Under the pieces are notes generated by a model that had not been told where the DNA came from, did no database searches, and worked only from the letters and a program-made list of their open reading frames with translations. Positions 34,601 to 43,971 of a stretch of DNA of 64,000 bases are shown here, in pieces. This stretch comes from Bolinopsis microptera (taxonomy: Eukaryota; Ctenophora; Tentaculata; Lobata; Bolinopsidae). The DNA lies in NCBI RefSeq assembly GCF_026151205.1, contig NC_087072.1:24011603-24075602 (forward strand), read 5' to 3'. The position numbers were made by a program, and so were the translations under genes. How positions within the stretch are numbered: position 1 is the first letter of the stretch; every line of letters begins with the position of its first letter.

Positions 34601-35573
34601 AGATCTAGGGGATGTAAAATATTTGTAAATCTGGGGAATGCATGTAAAATATTTGTAGATCTGGGGAATGTAAAATATTTGTGGATCTGGGGGATGTTAA
34701 ATATTTGTAGATCTGGGAAATGTAAAATACTTGTGGATCCGGGGGATGTAAAATATTTGTGGATCTGGGGGATGTAAGATATTTGTAGATCTGGGGGATG
34801 TAAAATATTTGTAGATCTGGGGAATATAAAATATTTGTGGATCTGGGGGATGTTAAATATTTGTAGATCTGGGAAATGTAAAATACTTGTGGATCTGGGG
34901 GATGTAAGATATTTGTAGATCTGGAGAATGTAAAATATTTGTAGATCTGGAGAATATAAAATATTTGTAGATCTGGAGAATGTAAAATATTTGTAGATCT
35001 GGGGAATGTAAAATATTTGTAGATCGGGGAATTTTACCTTGCTATACGATTCCCCGTGTTCATCGGGTTCCTGTAACTTCTGTATTATTTCAGCTAATAC
35101 CACCCCTGAAAGGAACAGTATTTTTAAGAGGTGTATAATTTATGAACCAAACTTCTAGCAATCTACAAAATTAGTATCTTGGGAATAACAAGTAGTGAAT
35201 ATCGATAGAATTTTCTCAATATATGTTTAAGAAAACTAGATAGAGAAAGTATACTTACAATCTACTACAGCAAGACCAACACAAAGTAACGCACAGCATC
35301 GTGAGAGTAACATTGCTTTTCTTGTGCTGAAAATAAATCAAATATTAGTTTAAAAACTCCAGATTTTAAGCAGACTAGATTAACTTAACACAGTTACAAT
35401 TGTGCAACCTTAATTAAATTGGAATGATCTTGTAAGATTTCCAGCAGCTTGTAAGCTATGATAATTATACAATTTAACTTGAATCAGAAGACTGACCTGT
35501 CCCCCTCGTTTGGCACGCCGTTTGGTTCGATATCTTTTCTGACAGTGTTTATGGAATGATATCCTTCTTCCAT
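28647..35573 (-). CDS. SLC35F-family solute transporter (12 coding exons, 413 aa)
   Basis: Predicted multi-pass membrane transporter of the drug/metabolite transporter superfamily, SLC35F group. Substrate is not predictable. Exons, each bounded by AG and GT: 35573-35497, 35326-35259, 35105-35038, 34215-34148, 33180-33043, 30957-30864, 30498-30343, 30035-29958, 29816-29752, 29608-29453, 29093-28944, 28770-28647. Lengths sum to 1242 bp and phase is kept at every junction. The N-terminus is short and cytosolic (MEEGYHSINT). Hydrophobic segments follow, with family-like motifs: KPMFL before a TM segment (SLC35F form KPFF), ITSVSANTAIY at the half-way helix (family SVSDNTAI), and NPTLASVGQSLALP near the C-terminus (family PTLxSxGxxLxIP). 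The tail is acidic and Ser-rich. SLC35F3/F4/F5 all resemble it, so I give no symbol. Introns hold a MITE and two tandem repeats. Confidence 0.87.
30958..33042 (-). other. Largest intron of the SLC35F-like gene
   Basis: About 2.1 kb between coding exons. It holds a pogo-type MITE (32918-33001), three short direct repeats of a GTGGATAAACAACA motif at about 32535-32640, a CT-rich run just before the donor side of exon 5, and no further exon that I can support. Confidence 0.6.
32918..33001. mobile_element. 84-bp pogo/Tigger-type MITE
   Basis: Inverted ends CAGTAAAACCCCGAT and GATCAGAGTTTTACTG (imperfect) flanked by TA on both sides (32916-32917, 33002-33003). TA duplication and a CAGTAAAAC-type end are characteristic of Tc1/mariner-pogo miniature elements. 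It lies in an intron. Confidence 0.8.
33181..33300 (-). repeat. Tandem duplication of a 3' splice acceptor
   Basis: On the minus strand the sequence CTCCTCCTACTACTTCAG followed by GTACACTCC is present three times in a row (repeat starts at 33181, 33230 and 33268 on the plus strand, periods 49 and 38 bp). The copy nearest the exon gives the in-frame junction used in the SLC35F-like model. The outer two keep the pyrimidine tract and AG, so they are potential alternative acceptors. An outer acceptor would run into a TAG in the reading phase used. Confidence 0.8.
34390..35030. repeat. Intronic minisatellite, ~25-30-bp unit
   Basis: About 24 copies of a unit built on TGTAAAATATTTGTAGATCTGGGGAA, with variants TGTGAGATATT, GTGGATCTGG and a GCATG extension. 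It starts within about 10 bp of the donor of the exon at 35038-35105. The long minus-strand frame over it that begins in that exon is read-through into the intron and not a protein of its own. Confidence 0.92.
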
Positions 35574-36927
35574 GACTTTTCTGTCACTGTAACGACAGTT
35601 CAAAAAGTTAGTTAAAAAACAAAATTTCCGTCCTTTTGATTGAAACCAACTATCATAACAAAATCATGCAGAATAAAAGCTTCAAAATTCTGTTTTAATG
35701 ATAAATTAGCGATGATTGGTTTTAGAGTAAGTTAAAGTTAAGCCAAAATCTTCAATAAACTTAAATCATATCTGTTCAACATGCCATACATAAAGAGTAA
35801 CATTAGGCTACACAAAAATATTGCTCAGGCTTTCATGCTAACGTATAGGCTTATTTTCGGGTATATGAACTGTAGTTCGAAAGGCACTGAGGTTCGACAA
35901 GAAAATTGAGCTTGTCCAACTATTGACAAATACATACTGCGAGCGAAGCAAGCAAAGCATTAGGCCCCTCTTGATTAGACAAAGAAAACCCGCAATATTT
36001 GTTAACAAAACGTGTCTTGACTCGTGGCTACAGTAAAACTAAGGCCCTTACACTGACTCCCTGAACTGAGACATAAAAACAGCCTCCAGGGACTGTCTTT
36101 ATGTATCAGGAGTTGAACTGCCTTGTTTCTTAAGGTATTGGATCAGAAGTTGGAAATGAAGTGAAACTAGCGTCCAAATATCCGTGTGTCACCTGAACTT
36201 AAGTTCAACAGAGGTAACCGCTGGCAAACATTCCGAACTAGAGAGTACAGTGTATGTCGAACTTAAGTACAATTCGAACTACAGTACGTAAATCTAGCTA
36301 ACTGTTTATTAATGTATTCTGATCCTGAACCTACGTCTATGTGGTAAGTTTGCTCCGAAACAAAACAAGACAAACAAAGCAATACACTATAATGTGAATA
36401 ATATAAGAAAGAGCTTTTGTATATAATATTATGAATGTGAGAGCTAAATCCAAACTTTTATACTAGCTCAAGTTGCTACAGCTAATTTTCATGTCATCAC
36501 ATTCCCATGACAAGATGACGCAGTAAGTTCCCATTGATTGACCATTTAACAAAAAGACATGCACTAAAGGGGTCGAGTAGAGAAGACATGCACTAAAGGG
36601 GTCGCGTAGAGCAAGAAGCACATTTCAAAGAAAATCGTTTACATGATCGAAATGGCGGGGATGGAATCGATATCATCCATGGTGGGTATCCTGTAAAATT
36701 GTTAAAATCTTAACAAAGAACAAAAGAACAGAGGTGAACGAGGGCTACATCCGCATATCAACCAATGTGACCAAACACCACCACATCTATATCGAATGAC
36801 AATTACACACACGATACAGTGTTTGTTATCAGGCATTATGGTATTCACACTAGTATTCAACATTGCTTCACAGGAAGTCACATACACATGATGTAATACA
36901 AATGTTGTTGTTTCTTTGAATAATATA
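35574..36927. other. Upstream region of the SLC35F-like gene
   Basis: Contains the presumed promoter and any 5' non-coding exon of the minus-strand gene. The start codon at 35571-35573 follows an in-frame-free leader with a possible acceptor (TTACAGTGACAG) a few bases upstream, so a 5' UTR intron is possible. Two direct repeats of a GACATGCACTAAAGGGGTCG motif lie at about 36557-36605. No other gene is supported. Confidence 0.45.
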
Positions 36928-37059
36928 GGGTCGTTCACATATATGTGAATTTTGACACCATAGCTATGTGTAAAAATAAATACGGATGGGGGAGCGAGGG
37001 GGGGGGGGTTAAAAATTGGCCAAAAACTAAAAAGTGATTACGTAATATGTGAACGACCC
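36928..37059. mobile_element. 132-bp MITE with GGGTCGTTCACATAT ends
   Basis: Inverted terminal repeats GGGTCGTTCACATAT at 36928-36942 and its complement at 37045-37059, with a G-rich interior and no coding capacity. A second, interrupted family member is at 24199-24411. The superfamily is not assigned. Confidence 0.82.
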
Positions 37060-38422
37060 CTAACTCACTACAAATGATGTAATACAAAATGGCATGTTGT
37101 ATGATGAATCACAAGGAAAAAGCACAGCTTATGTTTTCCTGTTACATAGTGGTTATCTAATTACATGTTTTCAGTAGGAGGTCGGAGCTGTTGAGCCCTG
37201 ATCGGCTGCAGTGACCAGTCCAAACTCACTTCAATTCATGATCTCAGGGGGATTAAGCTATTTCTGGAATTAACAATTAATCAAATCAACAGTTAATTAT
37301 TAGAACATGAACACAATAATCAGGATTACAAATTTGATTAGGAAGGTACAAAACGTTAAATATTTACGTCAGAAGGGGAGACTCGACTGATTTTTCCATC
37401 TAAAATAAGTCCATGGTAAAAAGATATTGTAGATAATATTATGTTAACTTTATGTTAACTACTGATTGCTTTAATTGTTTAAAAAATTTCCGAAATGACA
37501 ATCTTTAAAAAAAGGTTGAAGTACCGAAAAAAACTGCAGATTTATAAACATATTATATGTAAATTGTGTTATGTAAATAAAATTAATTAGTCCGTTGTGT
37601 GTATTTCAAGCATTCATTCCAATCGGTTTCTGCTTTAAGATACAAGTAATCTACGAGTAGAGTTTACTAAAGCATAATGTACGATCCGTGCTGAAGAACT
37701 AAAGAAGTGAAACATGAAACAAATCAGGGAATCATGCTTTAAGATGCCCAGGGAGTCATTGTTCATACTTGGGCGTGTCAAGCAACGAGGAGGACGGCAA
37801 CTCGACTGCTCCCATCCTAGAAAATATTGGTGAAGTGGTGAGTATTAGGGGTGGGCTCGAATAAACTACATGTTAAGACTAGATTGTTACTCCCAGCAGC
37901 TGTTATTGTTATCAACTGGAGTCGCATTCTTGTCTCGAGATGTAGTTTAATTCTGGCACACGCCCAAAATAAAGAATGCAATGAGAACAAACACAGATCA
38001 ACCTTATAAAGTAGGGGATGTAATCAAATTATGAATATCATATACCGCAATTATATCTGTGACAGTCGTCATATCAAGGCTCAATTCATAAAGAAAACAC
38101 TGTGAAGTTGTAGTGATTCAGATATAAAAATGTAACTTATAAAATTGATACCTGATACCGGCTAATGTGATCCCCTTAAGAACCCACTGTAACGAGAGAC
38201 GGTTTCTTTATAAATAAATTAAGGAATTGGTTAACAAACCACATTTAAATAAAAACTTCGGTGTAAAACTCTTGAAGTACAGTCGTGTTATATCAATAAA
38301 TAAAAACAATTTGAAGGTTTCTGGTAAAAATAAAACCTGAAATAATTTATAAATTAAAAATCCAGACATATCTATTGAAACCAACTTCCATTATCATTCA
38401 TTATAAATGCACAGTAAAACTA
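37060..38422. other. Intergenic DNA
   Basis: No supported gene. A 19-codon minus-strand open stretch preceded by a good acceptor (TTTTCTAG) at about 37760-37818 could be a small exon but has no domain or clear donor. Confidence 0.4.
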
Positions 38423-40555
38423 TCATAATGTATTGAATGGTTTCTTGTTTTTATAGTAAGATTGCTTCGAGAGATCTTTGTAATGGTCGGGGAAAAGCAA
38501 GGGAAGAGCATCGGTCGCTCTGCACCAAGTTTCCACATTTTCTTCAGTAATTTTAGTGAAATCATGAGCAAACAAGACATTATCCGGAACGGTTTCATCA
38601 ATGATGGGAGGAAGTTTCTGGTATCTCAAACTAAAGTGAGTCAGTGCAGTGTACCTAGCCTTCATTTGTTTACCAATTTCAATGGCTTGTCCAACAGTGG
38701 AGTGCTTCTTCTTGGCTGCATCTTCTGCCAATGTGCTCTGATGTGTCGCTTCGTGAATGAGAATGTCACAGTCCTTTCCAATGTCCACAAACTTGGAGTT
38801 GGGCAGGGTGTCACCAGAATAAGCAACTTTCCAGGTTTCAGATGCTAGTGCTACGCACCAGGAGTCTCTTGTGTGCATTGCCGGGCACAAATCAATCTTA
38901 ACACCATGCTCCTTGGTCAGATCATCCAGCATGGTTTTGTCTTGGTATAACTTTCCAATTGGAACCAAGTTAAGGGGTATTTTGAACACAGAACTAAGGT
39001 ACTTGAACCAGGGTAGCATTCTTATAGGACAGATAATGGTAAGAGGCTTATTATTAACTTGATAATAGTATTCAGCGACTGACATTGACCCCCCACAATG
39101 ATCAAAATGTATATGAGAAATGTACAGGAAGTTAAGTTTACCGATGAGCTCTTTTGTTTTGTCAGGTCCGTATAATCTGATCATCTGACCAACAGTCATC
39201 TCTCCAGCATCCAGTAAAGCACTGAAACCTTCCGAGCACAGCAGTAAAATCCCACTGACGTTTCGGAAGGTTGAGGAGTAGGTTGAGGTGGTTCCCAGAA
39301 AAGTTATGTCTGGACAGGAGAAGCCTCTTCGGAGTTTTTTGGCTGGCATCTCCGGTTTCTGATCCGCAATAAAACAATTGTAAATCTTTCTGGCAGATTC
39401 TTCTTCATTCTTGAAATTGAAGGACTTTTTGAGGATAACATTGTTTCTGTGCCAACCAGCTGACGACTTCTGGGTGGGGTACATGCTGTATTTTAATAGA
39501 TGTTCAGATAGTGTAATAGAGGTTTCAGGATCTTTTGTCATGTTAGTTAAATCGGTGCTGCCTTCTTCGGTGGGTTCATATAGTTTCTCTACAGGTAGGA
39601 CTGAACTCATGATAGCATTTCGCTGTGCACAATCAAAGAGAATGCGAGATAAGGGGTTTTTGCACATGAGCAGGTGATCAATATCTTTATAACTATCAAT
39701 GAATTTCCTGTAATGGTCCGATACGGTGATGTCTTTGCCACTAAAGTGAACCATTAACATGAGAGTCTGTTTAGACTCATCAATCATCGCATTGAAATCG
39801 ATTTTAGAAAGAACTTTGCACTCTTCATCCGATTGAGCATCGACAATGATAAAAACAGGGGCAGGTTCAACAGGATCTAACACATCAGATTTGTTAACGA
39901 TCTTTCCACCAGCCAGCTCTACTGACCCCGTCTTAAACAGGGTAGCTAAAAGTTTCTTTGGAACGTTCATTTCTTTTAACTTCATTTTGTTCACGTTACC
40001 ATCTTTTTGAGGAAGATAAAAAACGTAACAATTCGAACTGATGAGCGGAACAATTTTCACAGTTATACCACCAAGAATCTCTAAATCTTTTAGATTCTTT
40101 AAAACAAGGTGCCTATCACTTCCTACTTCATCAGCAAAACAATCCAGCTGAGTCGACCTCAGAAATCCATTAACATTATCAGTTCCCCATACTGTCAGGG
40201 GGTTGTGAGTTGTGTTAACGTTTTGCTGATCCCGTCTAAACAAACTAATACCAGGGATTGACGCTACTGTGTTGTAGTCAAATCTCGTTGTCAGTATGTC
40301 CGTGATATTGGATATTCTTAGCCCAGGACTCTCCAAAATCATTCTCTGAATCCCCTCTCCGGCATTGATAAGGAATCCCTTGTTCTTGGAATCGGTGAAA
40401 AGCAGTGAAGGAGATATTGCAGGGGTACCCCCTACTACTTGAATACCAGCTACTGCCATGGGGGCTACTGAATGGAGATGAGGCTCAAAACTTCCGGCAA
40501 CAGAAACTTTGTAGTGTAATCTTCTTAGGGCTAGGCGAAGGGATGATAATTTCAT
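38423..40555 (-). CDS. ELAC2: tRNase Z, long form (ELAC2-like), intronless
   Basis: A 710-residue zinc phosphodiesterase that removes 3' trailers from precursor tRNAs in nucleus and mitochondria. The N-terminus is basic and Arg/Leu-rich (MKLSSLRLALRRLHYK), consistent with a mitochondrial presequence. The N-terminal half is the degenerate metallo-beta-lactamase domain of long-form enzymes (GTPAISPSLL, INAGEGIQR). The C-terminal half is catalytic: FRNVSGILL, the histidine motif SHIHFDH at about residues 480-486, AYSGDTLPNS, ILIHEATH, and HSTVGQAIEIG followed by LTHFSLRY. The metal-binding and HEAT/HST motifs are all present, so activity is expected. The PxKxRN loop reads SSTFRN here, a departure from the usual PSK. 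Human ELAC2 is slightly longer and has many introns, whereas this copy is one exon. Start is the first ATG of the frame. It is divergent from the acidic-protein gene to its right. Confidence 0.95.
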   Translation of the reverse strand: MKLSSLRLALRRLHYKVSVAGSFEPHLHSVAPMAVAGIQVVGGTPAISPSLLFTDSKNKGFLINAGEGIQRMILESPGLRISNITDILTTRFDYNTVASIPGISLFRRDQQNVNTTHNPLTVWGTDNVNGFLRSTQLDCFADEVGSDRHLVLKNLKDLEILGGITVKIVPLISSNCYVFYLPQKDGNVNKMKLKEMNVPKKLLATLFKTGSVELAGGKIVNKSDVLDPVEPAPVFIIVDAQSDEECKVLSKIDFNAMIDESKQTLMLMVHFSGKDITVSDHYRKFIDSYKDIDHLLMCKNPLSRILFDCAQRNAIMSSVLPVEKLYEPTEEGSTDLTNMTKDPETSITLSEHLLKYSMYPTQKSSAGWHRNNVILKKSFNFKNEEESARKIYNCFIADQKPEMPAKKLRRGFSCPDITFLGTTSTYSSTFRNVSGILLLCSEGFSALLDAGEMTVGQMIRLYGPDKTKELIGKLNFLYISHIHFDHCGGSMSVAEYYYQVNNKPLTIICPIRMLPWFKYLSSVFKIPLNLVPIGKLYQDKTMLDDLTKEHGVKIDLCPAMHTRDSWCVALASETWKVAYSGDTLPNSKFVDIGKDCDILIHEATHQSTLAEDAAKKKHSTVGQAIEIGKQMKARYTALTHFSLRYQKLPPIIDETVPDNVLFAHDFTKITEENVETWCRATDALPLLFPDHYKDLSKQSYYKNKKPFNTL

Positions 40556-41303
40556 ACAGTGTTCATAAACCTAATGATGTAATGTAATTCATAACATATT
40601 ATTCAACAAAATTCATGATAAGCTATTTCAGGATGAGCTAGCATATTTTGATGGTCTTCAATTATAAAGTATCTAGAACTAATGCCTGCTTTCTCTAAAG
40701 CAGAGTTGATGACACATTCTTGTAGGTATTCAGATCTCGTGAAATAGGTTTATATGTCGAATTTGGCAGCAAACAAGTAACATTCATATAACCGGTCACA
40801 TACCTTTCAGATTATGGAATTATAAATTAATCATGCTTTTTCAACACAGCTGTCAGTGCAAGCATAGCAAGGATGTAGCTGATAGCATGTGAGGTCTCCT
40901 TAACACATTTATACTATGTACAAATCCAATCCAGGAAACTAAATATCACGTGACGTGGCCCCTTAGATTTGGTTGGCTACTGAGGATGTCGTTTATCAAG
41001 TTTGAGAATGCATAGTTTTATTTTTAGTACCCTTGTAATGCTAAGTTATTTGTGGTCGTTGATTGACTGTGGCTGTTTTTGGGGAGTTAACGGCGGAAAT
41101 TTGATAGTTGTTTGAATTTTATGATTTCATAACTTAGATTTAAGCAGAAAATAGCAAACTCTTTAAATATAGTAAACTGAACAACCATGTAGAAGTTAGA
41201 AAGCTAGGCAGACTATGTTTGTCAAATTTCAATGTTTCATCAGATTATTGTCTTGAATGTTTACTGTAAATTAATTGAACTGCAATCCAGCTTCCTCGAC
41301 AAT
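40556..41303. promoter_or_regulatory. Divergent intergenic region between ELAC2 and the acidic protein gene
   Basis: About 750 bp separates two start codons pointing away from each other, so promoters for both are expected here. I see no unmistakable core element. A possible acceptor (TGCAATCCAG at 41281-41290) lies just before the plus-strand start and could end a 5' UTR intron. Confidence 0.45.
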
Positions 41304-41528
41304 ATGGCCGACACAGAAAAGAAGGTTGATGAGGTTGAGGATGACAACATATCGGAAATGGAAGACGAACTTCCTGTTTGTTGTTTTGCATTTGATTTAA
41401 TCTGCTGCCCACAGAGGTATTGGAATATTTCAAAGCGACCAGGCGAAGAAGAAGAAGAGGTTGAAGAAGAAGAGGGGAAAGAAGGCGAAGAGAAAAAAGA
41501 GGGAGAAGATGATAAAGATCAAAAGTAG
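41304..41528 (+). CDS. Small acidic protein with central Cys-Cys motifs (74 aa)
   Basis: I do not recognise this protein. From the ATG in a good Kozak-like context (CAATATGGCC) it has an acidic N-terminus (MADTEKKVDEVEDDN), a hydrophobic cysteine-bearing middle (PVCCFAFDLICCPQRYW, with two CC pairs), and a Glu/Lys-rich tail. The two CC pairs near an aromatic stretch could be palmitoylated or form a short membrane-associated patch; that is inference. A polyadenylation signal AATAAA at 41556-41561, 28 bp after the stop, supports a real transcript. An upstream in-frame ATG at 41232 would add 24 residues, but its context is poorer and a possible splice acceptor lies between. It may be the last exon of a longer gene. 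Confidence 0.6.
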   Translation: MADTEKKVDEVEDDNISEMEDELPVCCFAFDLICCPQRYWNISKRPGEEEEEVEEEEGKEGEEKKEGEDDKDQK

Positions 41529-41555
41529 GAATTCAGAAATTTAGACAGATGGCTA

Positions 41556-41561
41556 AATAAA
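41556..41561 (+). terminator. Polyadenylation signal AATAAA
   Basis: Canonical hexamer 28 bp downstream of the stop codon of the small acidic protein. Confidence 0.6.
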
Positions 41562-42344
41562 ATGGGTCATCATATGTTTAAATAACATGAAACATCATGT
41601 TTAACAACCCTTTACACAGAATATGTCGTTCCGAATTGAAGGATTATTTTACATGTACAGATGGAATTTTATGTTGATTTGTCCATAGATTACGCTGTCA
41701 TTGTAACTAATTGTAATTGGTATTCAGGATCATATAAATCGATTATTTGACGATCCATAATTTATAGTTATGTAACGCCAATCAATTCTAAGAGTGTTGA
41801 AGCTGCAAAGGGACGTTTTATGCAATTATGAACAATGAAGTCAATGAATAAGGATGAACCAGTTCTTACTTCTTAACTATATTCACCAACAATTATAACT
41901 GTCATATTATTACATATTAAATATAAACCTATTCTAGATTTATTTACTTATTTTAAAGCGATTTACTGAATCATCATTGAATAATTGCATTCAGACATCT
42001 TCACAATCACTGATCAATTATGTTTTGAATTCTAATTAATTAACTGATAATTTTTTACTTATTCTGGATTGAGATGGTATATTAACTGAATGAAACAGGA
42101 AAATATGATTACAGATAATAATAATAAATACCTAGTATAAAAATTGTTATTTGAATTAAAAATGAATAGAAATTATTTAAAAACGAAGAGTTAAAACACA
42201 ATTTGTTCCGTAAAAACAGCTGTCTTGATAAAAACATTACTGTCACTGCTATTTCAAATGAAATTCCTGATATAAAAGTTTGTACAGTTTCATTTTTCCA
42301 TAAAAAACAAACTGTATACATTAACACCAGCTAACAGCGCAACA
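41562..42344. other. Intergenic, convergent 3' region
   Basis: AT-rich sequence between the plus-strand acidic protein gene and the minus-strand claudin-like gene. It probably holds both 3' UTRs. No gene seen. Confidence 0.5.
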
Positions 42345-42905
42345 TCAAAACAAATTCATACCCACTAGAGGAAACAAACACATAACATTAAGCCCAATAG
42401 AAGCACTTAAAAAGTAATGTGACGGCCCTGGACCTGCCCCCAACGAACTGTCACTCCGAATATTTCTCACCAAAATACCCTGGAATGCAAAATTCCCACC
42501 ATAATTATCATACGAGTCTTGTAATCCCAGTGAAAAGAGAAAAGAAGCAATACAGAGCGACGTGAGAGAGCTACACAGCCCAAACCTGGCAACAATGTCC
42601 CACTGGCAAAACCCATCAGCAGCGTTCAAATAATGCACTCTGATACCCATCAGCACTGACACAAGGGTTATTATCTGCACTAACACCGCGAAACAAACCA
42701 TGATCAGTGTGTAACTGAAGTATTCTGAGATAACCTGACTTAGACATACCCCGTCTGTGCAGACGCGGGATAGCCCCTGAGTTGTGATGCTGTCTAGGTT
42801 GCGGTGGTATACCCAGCGGGGGAGCGCTAGTGCGCTGATGCAGAGTGAGATTGAGGCGACGTTGAGGATGGAAGTGATACTGAGGCGAGCTAGCAGGTAC
42901 CCCAT
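42345..42905 (-). CDS. Claudin/PMP22-like tetraspan membrane protein (186 aa), intronless
   Basis: Four hydrophobic segments at about residues 9-29, 64-88, 107-128 and 162-184, with both termini short and inside. The first extracellular loop contains W31 and a cysteine pair C49/C54 (CTDGVC), resembling the W...C...C signature of the claudin/PMP22/EMP superfamily, in which the pair forms a disulfide. The GLW part of the claudin signature is not exact (LPRW), so a claudin-like, clarin-like or PMP22-like protein is a better statement than claudin. The expected role is at the plasma membrane in cell contacts or junctions. The length is normal for the superfamily. There is no intron and the first ATG is used. 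It lies 1.07 kb downstream of the nucleoside-hydrolase-like gene on the same strand. Confidence 0.75.
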   Translation of the reverse strand: MGYLLARLSITSILNVASISLCISALALPRWVYHRNLDSITTQGLSRVCTDGVCLSQVISEYFSYTLIMVCFAVLVQIITLVSVLMGIRVHYLNAADGFCQWDIVARFGLCSSLTSLCIASFLFSLGLQDSYDNYGGNFAFQGILVRNIRSDSSLGAGPGPSHYFLSASIGLNVMCLFPLVGMNLF

Positions 42906-43971
42906 GCTGTTGTTAGAGTATCTTGTTCATTATTTTCGTACCTAAAGATGAAGTTACTTGTAAAGATGAAGTAGTTTTGGTGAGCCGGGCGGTGACCTTA
43001 TGATTATAGATCTGGTTACTGGGAGGGAGCCGGAAGGTAGACCTAAGTTTGTTCGGGAACGTGACTGGTAACAACAGATATACAATCGGCTTACAGCACT
43101 GACCAATCAAGACTCAGAATCAGTTTCCATGCTCACCTCCTCATCAGTATACAGATCTTTATAAATCTCACATTTATTTTAGGTGATTACAGGTGACAAT
43201 CATGCTTTGTAAACCCAAAAATACCCAGTTTTAGCCTCATAGGACATGATTTTTACTGATCATCAACGACAAGATTTTGAATTTAGAACACAATCTTAGG
43301 CTTCACCACACATAATATTTTGAAAACGTTGCCGTTGTTAAAAACAAGCAGTTCTTTAAATTTTGCAGAAGTATGTTCTAATTCGACATTTTTTTCCAAA
43401 ATTTGGTGGCACTTAGACAGTTAGACACTGCCGAAAATAGTAACAATTGTTTGCTTTCTTTTACTCGTCTTTGACAATTCTGCGTGTACCAGACAGATTG
43501 TTGATAGTCTCCAGGGAAATATACTGTTAACTGTTCTAAACGATATAATGAAATTAGATGATATAAACCCAGGTACAACATGGTTCTAAGAAATAATGAG
43601 CGAATTGTGTAGTGTACTATGATGAAAGCTATAATTAAATTTACAATCTTACATTTAAATTTACAATCTGAATACTTTCCAACTGACAAAATGAATCAGT
43701 GAGAATATGATTAATATTATCATGAGAAAAACCATAAGTTGAAAATTCAAAATATTACCAACTTCAAATTATTCAAATTATTAAAAAACGAAATACATCG
43801 GAAATGTAGAAACAAAATTGACCAAATATTAAATAATTGTATCTCTCAAGTGTTTAATAATTGAAAATTTATAGTTATGACTATGTACAATTCATTAAAC
43901 TTATAAATACCAGTAAAAATGTGTCCATAAAATTATGAATAAAGCAAGACAGTATCGGATGTCTCTAACAG
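42906..43971. other. Intergenic DNA
   Basis: Between the claudin-like gene and the nucleoside-hydrolase-like gene. Short open stretches at 42913-43110 and 43378-43689 show no domain. It presumably holds the 5' region of one gene and the 3' UTR of the other. Confidence 0.45.

Noticed and set aside
34381-35103. A 240-codon minus-strand frame rich in Asp-Leu-Gln-Ile-Phe repeats
   Set aside because: Its first 22 codons are a real exon of the SLC35F-like gene; the rest is read-through of the intronic minisatellite beyond a good donor site.
37760-37818. Small minus-strand exon with a strong acceptor encoding about 19 codons
   Set aside because: No donor, domain or neighbouring exon supports it, and the stop comes within the segment.
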